64,000 nucleotides of DNA from DATFQI01 sp963816955 (lineage in GTDB: Bacteria; Actinomycetota; Thermoleophilia; Solirubrobacterales; Solirubrobacteraceae), in the NCBI GenBank assembly GCA_963816955.1, contig CAWFME010000005.1, forward strand, positions 868,001-932,000. The letters run 5' to 3'. The notes beneath the pieces are model-generated. The model ran no database searches. It saw nothing but the letters and a program-made list of their open reading frames with translations, and was not told the DNA's origin. Positions 1 through 8,224 of the stretch are shown here, one piece after another. Both the position numbers and the translations under genes were made by a program. Position 1 is the first letter of the stretch. Every line of letters begins with the position of its first letter.

Positions 1-1058
1 TGATCCTCGACGGCGAGACGTGCGCGCTCGCCAACGAGATCGACGCCGTCGTCGCCGCCTACGAGGGCAAGGGCGAGGGCGAGGTCAAGCCCGAGCTGCT
101 GCAGTCGGTGCTCGAGATCGCCACCCCGCCCTCGAAGGACCTCGCCGAGGCCGGCGACCACATCCGCCGACTGCGCCGCGACGTCGCCGAGGCCGCCGCG
201 ACCAAGGGGCTGTCGATCGGCTCGGCCGGCACCCACCCGACCGCGCTGTGGGAGGAGCAGCGGGTCTCCGCCGACCCGCGCTACCGCGAGCTGATCGCCG
301 CGCTGAAGTTCATCGCGCGCCAGGAGATCATCTTCGGGCTGCACGTCCACGTCGGCATCGACGACCCCGAGAAGGCGATCCACGTCGCCAACGGGATGCG
401 CGTGCACGTGCCGATCCTGCTCGCGCTCAGCGCCAACTCGCCCTACTGGCGCTCGGACGAGACCGGCCTGGCGTCCACCCGGATGCCGATCTTCCGCGCC
501 TTCCCGCGCGTCGGCATCCCGCCCCACTACGAGAACTGGTCCGACTACGAGAACCGGATCGGCTTCATGGTCGACGCGGGCGTGATGTCCGACGAGACCT
601 ACCTCTGGTACGACGTCCGCCCTCACCCGCGCTTCGGCACGGTCGAGATCCGGGCGATGGACGCGCAGACGCACGTCGAGCACACGCTCGCGCTGACCGC
701 GCTGATCCAGGCGATGGTCAAGGAGCTCGCGGAGCACTACGAGGCCGGCAAGCAGCTCGGCTCCTACCCGTACGAGATGCTCGACGAGAACAAGTGGCTC
801 GCCGCCCGCCACGGGCTCGAGGGCGAGCTCGTCGACCTCCCCGAGCGCAAGATGGTGCCCGCCAAGGAGCTCGGCCGGCGCCTCTACGACCGGCTGCGCG
901 AGCACGCGCAGGACCTCGGCGGCGGCGACGAGCTGGAGGGCATCCTCGACCTGCTCGAGAAGGGCACGGGCGCGACCCGCCAGCGCGTCGTGTACGAGGC
1001 GAACCACGACTGGGCGGAGCTGCTCAAAGAGATCGTCGCGGCCACAACGGCCGATTGA
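1..1058 (+). CDS. YbdK/GCS2-type carboxylate-amine ligase, 5' partial
   Basis: This is a glutamate-cysteine ligase-like (GCS2, YbdK) ATP-dependent carboxylate-amine ligase. In actinobacteria such enzymes join an amino acid to glutamate or a similar carboxylate. The frame is open from base 3 with no plausible start, so the N-terminus lies left of the window; about 351 residues are visible against a usual length near 370. Family landmarks are LHVHVG, SANSPYW, ENRIGFM and the FGTVEIRAMDAQ stretch, all in the expected order. The substrate cannot be read from the sequence. The next gene follows on the same strand after about 100 bases. Confidence 0.85.
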   Translation, partial: ILDGETCALANEIDAVVAAYEGKGEGEVKPELLQSVLEIATPPSKDLAEAGDHIRRLRRDVAEAAATKGLSIGSAGTHPTALWEEQRVSADPRYRELIAALKFIARQEIIFGLHVHVGIDDPEKAIHVANGMRVHVPILLALSANSPYWRSDETGLASTRMPIFRAFPRVGIPPHYENWSDYENRIGFMVDAGVMSDETYLWYDVRPHPRFGTVEIRAMDAQTHVEHTLALTALIQAMVKELAEHYEAGKQLGSYPYEMLDENKWLAARHGLEGELVDLPERKMVPAKELGRRLYDRLREHAQDLGGGDELEGILDLLEKGTGATRQRVVYEANHDWAELLKEIVAATTAD

Positions 1059-1156
1059 GAACGGTTTCGCCTGCCAGGCCCGGACCCCAACGGGTCGGGG
1101 CGCAGCACCCGAAAGAATCGCGGGTCCGGGGCCTTCGGCGACGTATCCTGTCGAGC

Positions 1157-1912
1157 ATGGCCAGCGGCCCGGACCTCTTCGTGGTGTGCCGCAGCTGCGG
1201 GCGGGAGGTGTCGCCGTACATCACCGAGTGCCCGTACTGCGGCAACCGCCTGCGCAAGCGCGCGCCGAAGCTCGAGCGCGGCGGGACTCCGAAGCCGCCC
1301 AAGCCCCCGCGCAAGCGCCCCTCGCTGGGGCGGCTGAAGCCGGGGGAGATACCCGGCATCCGCGGCGAGCAGCGGCCCTACGTCACGATCCTCCTGGTCC
1401 TCGCGGCGATCGTCGTGACGATCCTCTTCAACGCGGGCCTGTTCTTCCTCGACGACCTCGCGCTCGGCACCGGGGTCACCGACGAGTGGTGGCGGACGGC
1501 CACGACGCTGTTCGTCTACAGCCAGAACGGCTACGAGATCGCGGTCCTGGCCGCGGTCTTCCTGTTCGGCTGGCTGCTCGAGCGCCGGCACGGCTCGTGG
1601 GCGCCGCTGCTCGTGTTCTTCGCCGGCGGCGCGGGCGGCATGGCGCTGGCGATCCTCGCCGGCGACGCGACCCGCGCGCAGGGCGCCAACGGCGCCGCCC
1701 TGGCGCTGCTGTGCGCCTGGGCCGTGCGCGACCTGCTCGCCCGCCGGCGCGGTGAGGAGGACGACTCGGACATGCTCGGCGTGCTGGCGATCGCCGTGGT
1801 GCTGATCCTGCTGCCGCTGGCGGCGGAGGAGGCGAGCGCGGTCGCCGGCCTCGGCGGCGGCGCGATCGGCCTCTTGCTCGGCCCGGCGCTCGCGCGGATC
1901 CGCGAGCGCTAG
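1157..1912 (+). CDS. Rhomboid-like membrane protein with N-terminal zinc ribbon, catalytic Ser replaced
   Basis: The 251-residue protein has a four-cysteine zinc ribbon (C11, C14, C25, C28), a basic Pro/Lys linker and a rhomboid-type membrane domain from about residue 74. Rhomboid signatures are WWRTATTLF, the LLERRHGSW loop and GANGA at 176-180. In active rhomboid proteases that last motif is GxSG; here Asn178 replaces the nucleophilic Ser, and no catalytic His is evident in the following helix. It is therefore probably a rhomboid pseudoprotease that binds rather than cuts membrane proteins (inference). The ATG was chosen because the ribbon begins right after it. It converges on selD with a 4-base overlap. 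Confidence 0.75.
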   Translation: MASGPDLFVVCRSCGREVSPYITECPYCGNRLRKRAPKLERGGTPKPPKPPRKRPSLGRLKPGEIPGIRGEQRPYVTILLVLAAIVVTILFNAGLFFLDDLALGTGVTDEWWRTATTLFVYSQNGYEIAVLAAVFLFGWLLERRHGSWAPLLVFFAGGAGGMALAILAGDATRAQGANGAALALLCAWAVRDLLARRRGEEDDSDMLGVLAIAVVLILLPLAAEEASAVAGLGGGAIGLLLGPALARIRER

Positions 1913-2919
1913 CTCACCTCGATCGTCCCCGGCGCCCCGGCGCGCAGGCGCCCGACGACCCAGCCGCCGGCTGCCTCGACCCGCTCGGGGGCGACGGCCG
2001 CGAGCAGCCCGCCGGAGGTCATCGCGTCGCACACGAGCCGCCGCAGCGGCTCCGCGACGCCGGCGCCGAAGCGCGCGAACGTCTCCGCGTCGGCGCGGTT
2101 GCGGCGCGACCCCCCGGCGACCGCGCGGTCGTCGGCGAGCAGCTCTCGCACGCCCTCGATGGCGGGCACGGCGGCGGCGTCGATCTCCGCGGCCAGGCCG
2201 CTCGCCGCAGCGAGCTCGTGGACGTGGCCGAGCAGCCCGAAGCCGGTGACGTCGGTCAACGCGCTCGCCCCCGCGGCCCGGGCGCGCTCGGCGGCCTCCG
2301 CATTGAGTTCGCACATCACCGCGATCGCGCGCTCCACGAGCGCGCCGTCCGCGACCCCGCGCTTGAGCGCGGTCGCGACCGCACCGGCCCCGAGCGGCTT
2401 GGAGAGCACGAGCGCGTCGCCGTCGCGGCCGCCGGCGTTGGTGAGCACCGCGCGCGGGTCGACCACGCCCGTGACCGCGAGCCCGTACTTCGGCTCGGGG
2501 TCGTCGATCGAGTGGCCGCCGACGATCGAGGCGCCGGCCGCCGCGACGGCGTCCGCGCCTCCGCGCAGGATCTCGCGCAGCACGTCGGGCCCGAGCGTCG
2601 CCAGCGGATAGGCGACGAGGTTGAGCGCGCTGACCGGGCGCCCGCCCATCGCGTAGACGTCCGACAGCGCGTTGGTGGCGGCGATGCGCCCGAACGCGTA
2701 CGGGTCGTCGACGATCGGGGTGAAGAAGTCGGCGGTCTGCACGATCGCCAGCTCGTCGGTGAGCTGGACGACCCCCGCGTCGTCGGAGGTGTCGGTCGCG
2801 ACCAGCACGCGCGGGTCCGTCGGGCGCGGCAGGCCGGCGAGGATCGGCCGCAGGTCGGCGGCGGAGAGCTTGCATCCGCAGCCCGCGCCGTGTGAGAGGG
2901 AGGTCAGGGCCGGTGGCAT
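1909..2919 (-). CDS. selD: Selenide, water dikinase (selenophosphate synthetase)
   Basis: SelD makes selenophosphate from selenide and ATP, the Se donor for selenocysteine and selenouridine. The 336-residue length is typical. The N-terminal signature HGAGCGCK (residues 10-17) matches Escherichia coli SelD, with the catalytic Cys at 14 and Lys at 17. It is a plain Cys, not an in-frame TGA selenocysteine. Further family landmarks are QTADFFTPIVDDP, ALSDVYAMGG, IVGGHSIDD and DVTGFGLLGH. No selA, selB, selC or recognisable selenoprotein lies in this window. The start is 20 bases from the divergent gene at 2940. Confidence 0.93.
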   Translation of the reverse strand: MPPALTSLSHGAGCGCKLSAADLRPILAGLPRPTDPRVLVATDTSDDAGVVQLTDELAIVQTADFFTPIVDDPYAFGRIAATNALSDVYAMGGRPVSALNLVAYPLATLGPDVLREILRGGADAVAAAGASIVGGHSIDDPEPKYGLAVTGVVDPRAVLTNAGGRDGDALVLSKPLGAGAVATALKRGVADGALVERAIAVMCELNAEAAERARAAGASALTDVTGFGLLGHVHELAAASGLAAEIDAAAVPAIEGVRELLADDRAVAGGSRRNRADAETFARFGAGVAEPLRRLVCDAMTSGGLLAAVAPERVEAAGGWVVGRLRAGAPGTIEVS

Positions 2920-2939
2920 CGGGAACCTATGATGCCCTG

Positions 2940-3272
2940 GTGCCGCAGCGCCGCGAACACACGGAGGCCGAGATCCAGGCCGCCGTGGAGCAGCTCAGCG
3001 AGCCCGAGCGGCTCGAGCAGGCCCAGCGCGTGGTCGCCGCCGGCGCGCCCGCGCTGCAGGGCATCCTGGCGCAGGCGCTGGAGTCGGCCGACTGGTTCGA
3101 CTCCGCCCACCGCGCGCAGGTCATGGAGGCCACGGCGCACGAGGACCCGATCGAGCGCGCGGACGCCGTCCAGGGGCTGATCGCCGAGGAGACGCGCATG
3201 GCCATGCTGATCGGCGTGGCCGTCGGGTACGAGCTTTCGTACGTGCTCAACGAGAACCGAGGAGAAGACTGA
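2940..3272 (+). CDS. Conserved hypothetical acidic helical protein
   Basis: I do not recognise this 110-residue protein. It is rich in Glu and Ala, starts PQRREHTEAEIQ, and looks all-helical without signal peptide or membrane segment. The frame is open back to 2892, but that would overlap the 5' end of the divergent selD; the GTG at 2940 is the more reasonable start. It lies 4 bases before the metallo-beta-lactamase-fold gene and probably shares its transcript. Coding character is good and no competing frame is credible. Confidence 0.6.
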   Translation: MPQRREHTEAEIQAAVEQLSEPERLEQAQRVVAAGAPALQGILAQALESADWFDSAHRAQVMEATAHEDPIERADAVQGLIAEETRMAMLIGVAVGYELSYVLNENRGED

Positions 3273-3276
3273 ACCG

Positions 3277-3966
3277 ATGGCCGTCGACGTCCGCTTCCTG
3301 GGCCAGTCCTGCTTCGAGCTCACCGCCGGCGGGACGACCGTGCTCACCGACCCGTTCCTGACCGGCAACCCCATGGCGGCCGCCTCCGCCGACGAGGTGA
3401 ACCCGGACGTGATCCTGCTCACCCACGGCCACGCCGACCACCTCGGCGACACGGTCGACATCGCCAAGCGCACGGGCGCGACGGTCGTCGCGATCGTCGA
3501 GCTGGCCGACGAGCTCTCCGAGGCGGGAGTGGAGAACGTCAAGGACCCGAACTTCGGCGGCACCGTCGCCTTCGACTGGGGCTGGGTCAAGCTCGTCCCG
3601 GCCTGGCACACCGCCGTCTCTCCGTCGGGCACGGCGCACATGCCGGCCGGCCTGCTGATCCACATCGGCGACCGGCTCGTCTACCACCTCGGCGACACCT
3701 GCCTGTTCTCGGACATGCAGCTGATCGCCCGCCGCGGCGACAAGGTCGACCTCGCGCTGGTGCCGATCGGCGGCCACTACACGATGGACCGCTTCGACGC
3801 CGTGACCGCGTGCGAGCTCATCAACCCGTCCGAGGTCATCCCCTGCCACTACAACACGTTCCCGCCGATCGAGGCCGACGCCGAGGCGTTCAAGTCCGAC
3901 GTGCAGAACGCCGGCTTCTCGCAGGTCGTCGTGCTCGAGCCGGGCGGGACCCACACGGTCAAGTGA
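3277..3966 (+). CDS. UPF0173-type metal-dependent hydrolase (metallo-beta-lactamase fold)
   Basis: The 229-residue cytoplasmic protein belongs to the UPF0173/YtkL group of MBL-fold hydrolases. The metal-binding motif THGHADH is at about residue 48, followed by PAWH, the LGDTC strand and PIGGHYTM; a final His is in CHYNTFP. Length and motif order fit the family. Substrates of these proteins are mostly unknown, so I give no reaction. The ATG follows GAGGAGA closely. The stop overlaps the GTG of the next gene (GTGA), so the two are translationally coupled. Confidence 0.85.
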   Translation: MAVDVRFLGQSCFELTAGGTTVLTDPFLTGNPMAAASADEVNPDVILLTHGHADHLGDTVDIAKRTGATVVAIVELADELSEAGVENVKDPNFGGTVAFDWGWVKLVPAWHTAVSPSGTAHMPAGLLIHIGDRLVYHLGDTCLFSDMQLIARRGDKVDLALVPIGGHYTMDRFDAVTACELINPSEVIPCHYNTFPPIEADAEAFKSDVQNAGFSQVVVLEPGGTHTVK

Positions 3967-4238
3967 CCCACGCCATCGTCCTCATCCAGGCCGACCGGTC
4001 GGCCATCAAGACCCTCGGCGGCGCGCTGGCCGACGTCGAGGGCGTGGCCGAGGCCTACTCGGTCACCGGCGAGTGGGACTACGTCGCGATGCTGCGGGTG
4101 CGCGACCCGGCCGAGGTGGCCGAGGTCGTCACGCAGCGCTTCGCGGACCTGCCCGGGATCGAGAAGACGCAGACGCTGGTCGCCTTCGAGGTCTTCTCGC
4201 AGCACGACCTCGAGGCGCTGTTCTCGATCGGGAGCTAG
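3963..4238 (+). CDS. Stand-alone Lrp/AsnC ligand-binding (RAM) domain protein
   Basis: The 91-residue product is one alpha/beta RAM domain, the effector-binding half of Lrp/AsnC regulators, with no helix-turn-helix. The strand-helix pattern THAIVLIQAD, GVAEAYSVTGEWDY and PGIEKTQTLVAF is typical. Such single-domain proteins oligomerise and bind amino acids or related ligands (family knowledge). The GTG start overlaps the stop of the MBL hydrolase as GTGA, which suggests a functional link such as allosteric control of that enzyme (inference). A 24-base gap separates it from the converging small gene downstream. Confidence 0.8.
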   Translation: MTHAIVLIQADRSAIKTLGGALADVEGVAEAYSVTGEWDYVAMLRVRDPAEVAEVVTQRFADLPGIEKTQTLVAFEVFSQHDLEALFSIGS

Positions 4239-4251
4239 CGTGCGTCCGCGC

Positions 4252-4461
4252 TCAGGGCTGGTCCTGCCAGCCCCTGGCGAACCAGAGCGGGCGGTCCTTC
4301 CAGTCGTGCGCCATCAGCGCGCTCCCCGTGGCCAGTGCGACAGCCCCGATGCCGGCCAGCAGGGCGCCGGTGGCCCCGTGGTGGCAGCGCTGGCCGCGGA
4401 TCCACAACCTGCGGAGATGGCGATCGTAGTGAAGGGGCTTGCGGATGAGCTCTGGTGACAT
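4252..4461 (-). CDS. Small putative single-span membrane protein
   Basis: The 69-residue protein has a basic N-terminal third (HYDRHLRRLWIRG), one hydrophobic segment from about residue 30 (ALLAGIGAVALATGSALM) and a short Trp-rich tail. I do not recognise a family. The ATG at 4461 is preferred over the TTG six bases upstream because GAGG sits just ahead at good spacing. It is divergent from the lipoprotein gene that starts at 4483, so the 21 bases between must hold parts of both promoters or overlap them. Confidence 0.5.
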   Translation of the reverse strand: MSPELIRKPLHYDRHLRRLWIRGQRCHHGATGALLAGIGAVALATGSALMAHDWKDRPLWFARGWQDQP

Positions 4462-4482
4462 CGGCAACCTCGTGAGACTGAG

Positions 4483-4833
4483 GTGATACCCGTCTTATCG
4501 GCATCTCGTACCCATCGCCACAAGATATTCGTTGGGTTTTTTCTCACCCTCTCGCTGAGCGGCTGCATCGGCGGAGGGCCCACGGCGAGCGTCACGGTGG
4601 GGGCCGAGGGCTTCGAGCCGCCGGTCGTGACCGTCGAGGCGGGGAAGTCGTTCGACCTCGAGATCGTCAACGAGACCCGCGCGGTCCAGACGGTCACCGT
4701 CGAGGGGCGCCCGCCGCTGCGCGTGCCGCCGGGGGAGAAGGGCACCCGCCAGATCGACTCGCTGGAGGCGGGCGACCACCGCGTCACGCTCGAGGGCGCG
4801 CCGTTCGAGGCCACGGTGCGGGCCGAGGAGTAG
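4483..4833 (+). CDS. Lipoprotein with cupredoxin-like domain
   Basis: The 116-residue precursor has a lipoprotein signal: a His/Lys-rich start, the hydrophobic run IFVGFFLTLSLSG and a lipobox LSGC. The mature part looks like a small cupredoxin-type beta-sandwich (GFEPPVVTVEAGKSFDLEIVN, then a late LEAGDHRVTLEG strand). No complete Cys/His/Met type 1 copper site is visible, so copper binding is doubtful. GTG at 4483 is the first start giving a full signal peptide. It ends 9 bases before the CsaA-like gene. Confidence 0.65.
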   Translation: MIPVLSASRTHRHKIFVGFFLTLSLSGCIGGGPTASVTVGAEGFEPPVVTVEAGKSFDLEIVNETRAVQTVTVEGRPPLRVPPGEKGTRQIDSLEAGDHRVTLEGAPFEATVRAEE

Positions 4834-4842
4834 GGTCGCGCC

Positions 4843-5175
4843 GTGGAGATCGCCTACGACGACTTCGCGAAGGTCGACATGCGGGTCGGGCGGATCGTGG
4901 CGGTGGAGGACTTCCCGGAGGCGCGCAAGCCGGCCTGGAAGCTCACGATCGACTTCGGCCCGGAGATCGGCACCAAGCGGTCGTCCGCGCAGATCACGAA
5001 CTACGAGCGGGAGGCGCTCGAGGGCCGGCGCGTCGTGGCGGTCGTCAACTTCCCGCCGCGGCAGATCGGGCCGGTGCGCTCCGAGGTGCTCGTGCTCGGC
5101 GCCTCCGACGAGGAGGGCCGGGTCATCCTGCTCGCCCCCGACACCGACGTGCCGCTGGGGGCGCGCATCCACTAG
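4843..5175 (+). CDS. csaA: CsaA-like tRNA-binding (OB-fold) protein
   Basis: The 110-residue protein is a free-standing tRNA-binding domain of the CsaA/EMAP-II type, a dimeric OB fold that binds tRNA and has been linked to chaperone-like export functions. Characteristic features are FAKVDMRVGRI near the N-terminus, KLTIDFG, RSSAQITNY and the late VNFPPRQIGP-RSEVLVLG stretch. Length matches Bacillus CsaA. The GTG start lies 9 bases after the lipoprotein gene. The symbol follows family resemblance only. Confidence 0.85.
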   Translation: MEIAYDDFAKVDMRVGRIVAVEDFPEARKPAWKLTIDFGPEIGTKRSSAQITNYEREALEGRRVVAVVNFPPRQIGPVRSEVLVLGASDEEGRVILLAPDTDVPLGARIH

Positions 5176-5215
5176 CCGCGCGCCGGACCGCGCCAGGCGG
5201 CGGCGGGCGAGCGGT

Positions 5216-6757
5216 TCAGGAAGCGGGCTGGAGCTCGGGCGCCGGCGTGGCGTCCGGCGTCGCCGCCGGGTCCGGCGTGGGCTCGGGCGTCGGGGTGACG
5301 GTCGGCTCCGGCGTCGGCTCCGGCGACGGGTCGGCGGCCGGCTCCGGGGTCGGCTCGGGCGACGGCTTCGCGGTCTGCTCAGGCGGCGGCTGGTCGTCGG
5401 CGGGCTGCGAGGACGACGAGGGCGGCTGCGAGGCGCCGGGGCCGAGCGAGCCTTCGCCGGACTCGGCGGAGCCCGTGGTCTGCGTCGGCAGCGTGCTCGT
5501 GTCGCCGTCGTGCTGCTCGGTGTTGGGTGACTTGCCGTCGGCGCCGGCCTCGCCCTCGGCGGCCGGGAGCGGCTTCGCGGCGAGCTTGCGAGCGTCGGCG
5601 GCGCCGTCCTCGCCGGGCTTCGCGGCAGCCTTGCGCTGCGCCTCGCTGCCGGTCTCGGCGGCGGGCTGCGGGGCGGAGCGGACCGGAACGGGGATGGGCG
5701 TGCTCTGGGCGCCCGCGGCCGGCGGGGCCACCGGCGCGACGGCGGCGACGGTGGTCGCGCCGCCCTTGCTGCGGTCCTTGCCCGCGACGTGCTTGACCTC
5801 GGCGGCGCCCGCGGTGACGATCGCGGCGGCCGCGAGCCCCGCGACGGCCTTGGTGGCCAGCGTGGTCATGCCGGCCTGCAGCGCGCCGCCCGCGGCGGCG
5901 GCGCCGCCGGCGCCGGCGGCCGCGGTGCCGCCCGAGGCGGCCGCGGTCGTCCCGAGCTGGGCGAGGATCGTCTTCTTGAGCAGGAACAGGGGGCCGACGG
6001 GATAGAGGACGGCCATCGCGCGGTTGTTGGCGCGCAGCTGCTTGCGGAAGTGCGCGCAGCGGTCGCACGTGCGCAGGTGGCGCCGGACCGGCGCCGTCGT
6101 GCGCGCGATGCCCTCGGCCACGGCGCCGAGCTCCACGCGCACCTCGTCGCAGGACAGCAGCCGCGCCTGGGCGGCCTCGGCCAGCGAGACCCGCGCGCGG
6201 ACGAGCAGCGACTTGACCGAGGGGACCGTCGTCTCCATCGCCTCGGCGATCTGCTCGTAGGACAGCGCGTCGATCTCCCGCAGCAGCAGCGCCGTGCGCT
6301 GCGTCTCGGGGAGATCCTGCACGTCGGCGATCAGCAGCCGGAACTCCTCGCGCTTGTGCACCTTGTCGGCGGTCGTCAGGCCGCCCTCGGAGAGGTGCAC
6401 GTCCATCGAGTCCACGCCGACGGCGGTCGCCCGGCGCAGGTGGTTGAGCGAGCGGTTGCGCGCGATCCGGTACAGCCACGGGCGCACGTTGATCTCGCGC
6501 TCGTCCGCGAGGATCGCGTTGAACGCGGCCGCGAAGACCTCCTGCAGCACGTCCTCGGCGTCCTCCTTAGAGGACAGCATGTGGCGGCAGAACGCCAGCA
6601 GCCGCGACTGGTAGCGGCCGACGAGCGCCTCGAAGGCATGCTGGTTGCCGCGCCTGACGAGCGCGATCAGGCGTTCGTCGGACTGCAGCCGCAGCAGCGG
6701 CGAGCGCCCATGGAGCCCGGCAACGGCTCCGTTCTGGTGTAGAGCAGACGATTCCAT
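5216..6757 (-). CDS. ECF sigma factor fused to zinc-finger anti-sigma-like region, membrane segment and Pro-rich tail
   Basis: The 513-residue protein starts as a normal ECF sigma factor: region 2 at about 28-105 (AFEALVGRYQSRLLAFCRHM, then WLYRIARNRSLNHLRR) and region 4 at about 145-195 (LPETQRTALLLREIDALSYEQIAEAM split over the helix-turn-helix). It continues into a zinc-finger anti-sigma motif, H227-x3-C231-x2-C234 with C203 upstream, then a hydrophobic Ala-rich span near 295-325 and a tail of almost 190 residues full of Pro-Glu-Pro-Thr repeats. It thus looks like sigma, anti-sigma and membrane anchor in one chain, so release may need proteolysis (inference). No separate anti-sigma gene is adjacent. 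Confidence 0.88.
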   Translation of the reverse strand: MESSALHQNGAVAGLHGRSPLLRLQSDERLIALVRRGNQHAFEALVGRYQSRLLAFCRHMLSSKEDAEDVLQEVFAAAFNAILADEREINVRPWLYRIARNRSLNHLRRATAVGVDSMDVHLSEGGLTTADKVHKREEFRLLIADVQDLPETQRTALLLREIDALSYEQIAEAMETTVPSVKSLLVRARVSLAEAAQARLLSCDEVRVELGAVAEGIARTTAPVRRHLRTCDRCAHFRKQLRANNRAMAVLYPVGPLFLLKKTILAQLGTTAAASGGTAAAGAGGAAAAGGALQAGMTTLATKAVAGLAAAAIVTAGAAEVKHVAGKDRSKGGATTVAAVAPVAPPAAGAQSTPIPVPVRSAPQPAAETGSEAQRKAAAKPGEDGAADARKLAAKPLPAAEGEAGADGKSPNTEQHDGDTSTLPTQTTGSAESGEGSLGPGASQPPSSSSQPADDQPPPEQTAKPSPEPTPEPAADPSPEPTPEPTVTPTPEPTPDPAATPDATPAPELQPAS

Positions 6758-6922
6758 GCGAAGACCAGTCCCGCCGGGATCAACTCCTCAGGGGCGGGAA
6801 AGTTGCGAGTAATGCAGGGTAGCGCCGGTTATCGCCGGCTGGCGCGTGCGGAGTGGCCTCCGCGGGTGGCACCCTCGCCTCTCCACCCAGCGGCGTTGCC
6901 GTTACCGTGCCTGCAGCACCTA

Positions 6923-7006
6923 GCCCGGGTGGCGGAACTGGCAGACGCCGCGCGCTTAAAACGTGCTGCCCGAGAGGGCGTGTGGGTTCGAGTCCCACCC
7001 CGGGCA
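6923..7006 (+). tRNA. tRNA-Leu (TAA)
   Basis: Class II tRNA of 84 bases. The acceptor GCCCGGG pairs with CCCGGGC, the D arm contains GGCGGAACTGGCAGACGC, the anticodon loop CTTAAAA gives anticodon TAA, a long variable arm (GCCCGAGAGGGC region) follows, and the T arm has GTTCGAGTC. CCA is not encoded. Confidence 0.95.
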
Positions 7007-7035
7007 TGTGGCATGCCACACGCCACGCGCAATGA

Positions 7036-8043
7036 TCAGCGGATCGAGCGCTCGCTGAGCTCGAGTGCTTGGGCGGCGTTCTGGCGCGTGACGAAGTTGG
7101 CACCCGTGGCGACCACGTCGCCCTGGGCGGGCAGGATCCCGTAGCGGGCGCGGTTGGCGAGCATGACCACCGGGAGGTAGCCCTGGAGGTAGGGCTGCTG
7201 GTCGACGGCGAACAAGAGCTTGCCCTGTTCGACCGCGCGGAGGACGTCCGGGCCGAGGTCGAAGGCGGCCACCCGCGCGCGGCGGCGGGTCTTGGCCACG
7301 GCCTCGACCGAGAGCAGGCCGCCCGTGGAGTTGGTGGCGAGGACGCCGTCCACGCCGCCGCTGGTCACGGCCGAGGCGATCTTCGCGGGCGTTTCGGCGC
7401 TCTGGTCGTCGATGCCGAGCACGCGCGCGCTGCCGCCGGCCGCGCGCATGGCCTGCGAGAGCCCGGCGCAGCGGGCGTCGAGGCCGACGTTGCCGACCTG
7501 CTGGTTGACACAGAGCGCGCGGCGCACGCCCGCGCGCGCGAGGCGGCGGCCCGCGGCGAGGCCCGCGCGGTCCTCGGGCTGGCCGACGTGCGCCAGCACG
7601 CCGAGCGAGCGGAACGAGTCGCTGCCCGAGTTGATCGTGATCACGGGGACGCCGGCCTTGACGGCGCGCCGGATCGCGGGCGTCAGCCCGGGCTCCGGAA
7701 ACGACACCACGAGCCCGTCGGGAGCCGAGGCGACGGCGTCGTCGATGAGCTCGATCATGCGCGGCAGCGAGTAGACGTCGGGCGCCTCGTAGTCGACCTG
7801 CGCGTTCATCTGGCGCTCGGCGGACTCGACGCCGGTGCGCACGATCGCCCAGAACGGGCTCGAGGCCTGGCCGTGCGTGACGACCGCGATCCGCGGCGCG
7901 TCCTCGCTCGCCGGGGCGCCGGGCGCGCCCTCGGCCGGCCCGTCGCCGCCGGTGACGGTGATCGACGGCTCCTGTTGGACGGTCGTCTCGCCACAGCCCG
8001 CGAGCGCCGCCAGGACGAGGAGGAGAGCGGCATACCGGGCCAT
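7036..8043 (-). CDS. Sugar-type ABC transporter substrate-binding lipoprotein
   Basis: The 335-residue precursor begins with a lipoprotein signal ending in LAALAGC. The mature protein is a periplasmic-binding-protein type I fold (Peripla_BP_4, as in ribose/D-xylose binding proteins): IAVVTHGQASSPFWAIVRTG at the start, DGLVVSFP, VPVITINSGSDS, VDGVLATNSTGG and a C-terminal AVDQQPYLQGYLPV motif that is typical of the family. The frame is open upstream of 8043, but the ATG there places the signal peptide correctly. No ABC permease or ATPase gene is next to it. It diverges from the MCE operon across about 180 bases. Confidence 0.85.
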   Translation of the reverse strand: MARYAALLLVLAALAGCGETTVQQEPSITVTGGDGPAEGAPGAPASEDAPRIAVVTHGQASSPFWAIVRTGVESAERQMNAQVDYEAPDVYSLPRMIELIDDAVASAPDGLVVSFPEPGLTPAIRRAVKAGVPVITINSGSDSFRSLGVLAHVGQPEDRAGLAAGRRLARAGVRRALCVNQQVGNVGLDARCAGLSQAMRAAGGSARVLGIDDQSAETPAKIASAVTSGGVDGVLATNSTGGLLSVEAVAKTRRRARVAAFDLGPDVLRAVEQGKLLFAVDQQPYLQGYLPVVMLANRARYGILPAQGDVVATGANFVTRQNAAQALELSERSIR

Positions 8044-8224
8044 CTGGGAGCGCACTCTAAGCAGGCCGGGGCGGCCGCACCAGTCGGGGTAACCGGCCGG
8101 TGTGTGAGCGCAATCACGCGACACCGCAAGTTTCGCGGAGCACCAGCGTTTGGAGCCTCGACGAAACGGAGACGTTTTCACGGCCCGAATCCGGGGGATC
8201 GGTCCAGAGACCTAGAGGGGGAGA

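Noticed and set aside
884..2875. Very long open frames on the opposite strand or in other frames (also at 8114-10636, 53782-56133, 57202-58779)
   Set aside because: They are Arg/Ala/Gly-rich shadows produced by high GC content; the real genes beneath them have recognisable domains and starts.
1909..2919. In-frame TGA selenocysteine in SelD or neighbours
   Set aside because: The catalytic residue is a normal Cys codon and I found no conserved domain running through a TGA nearby.
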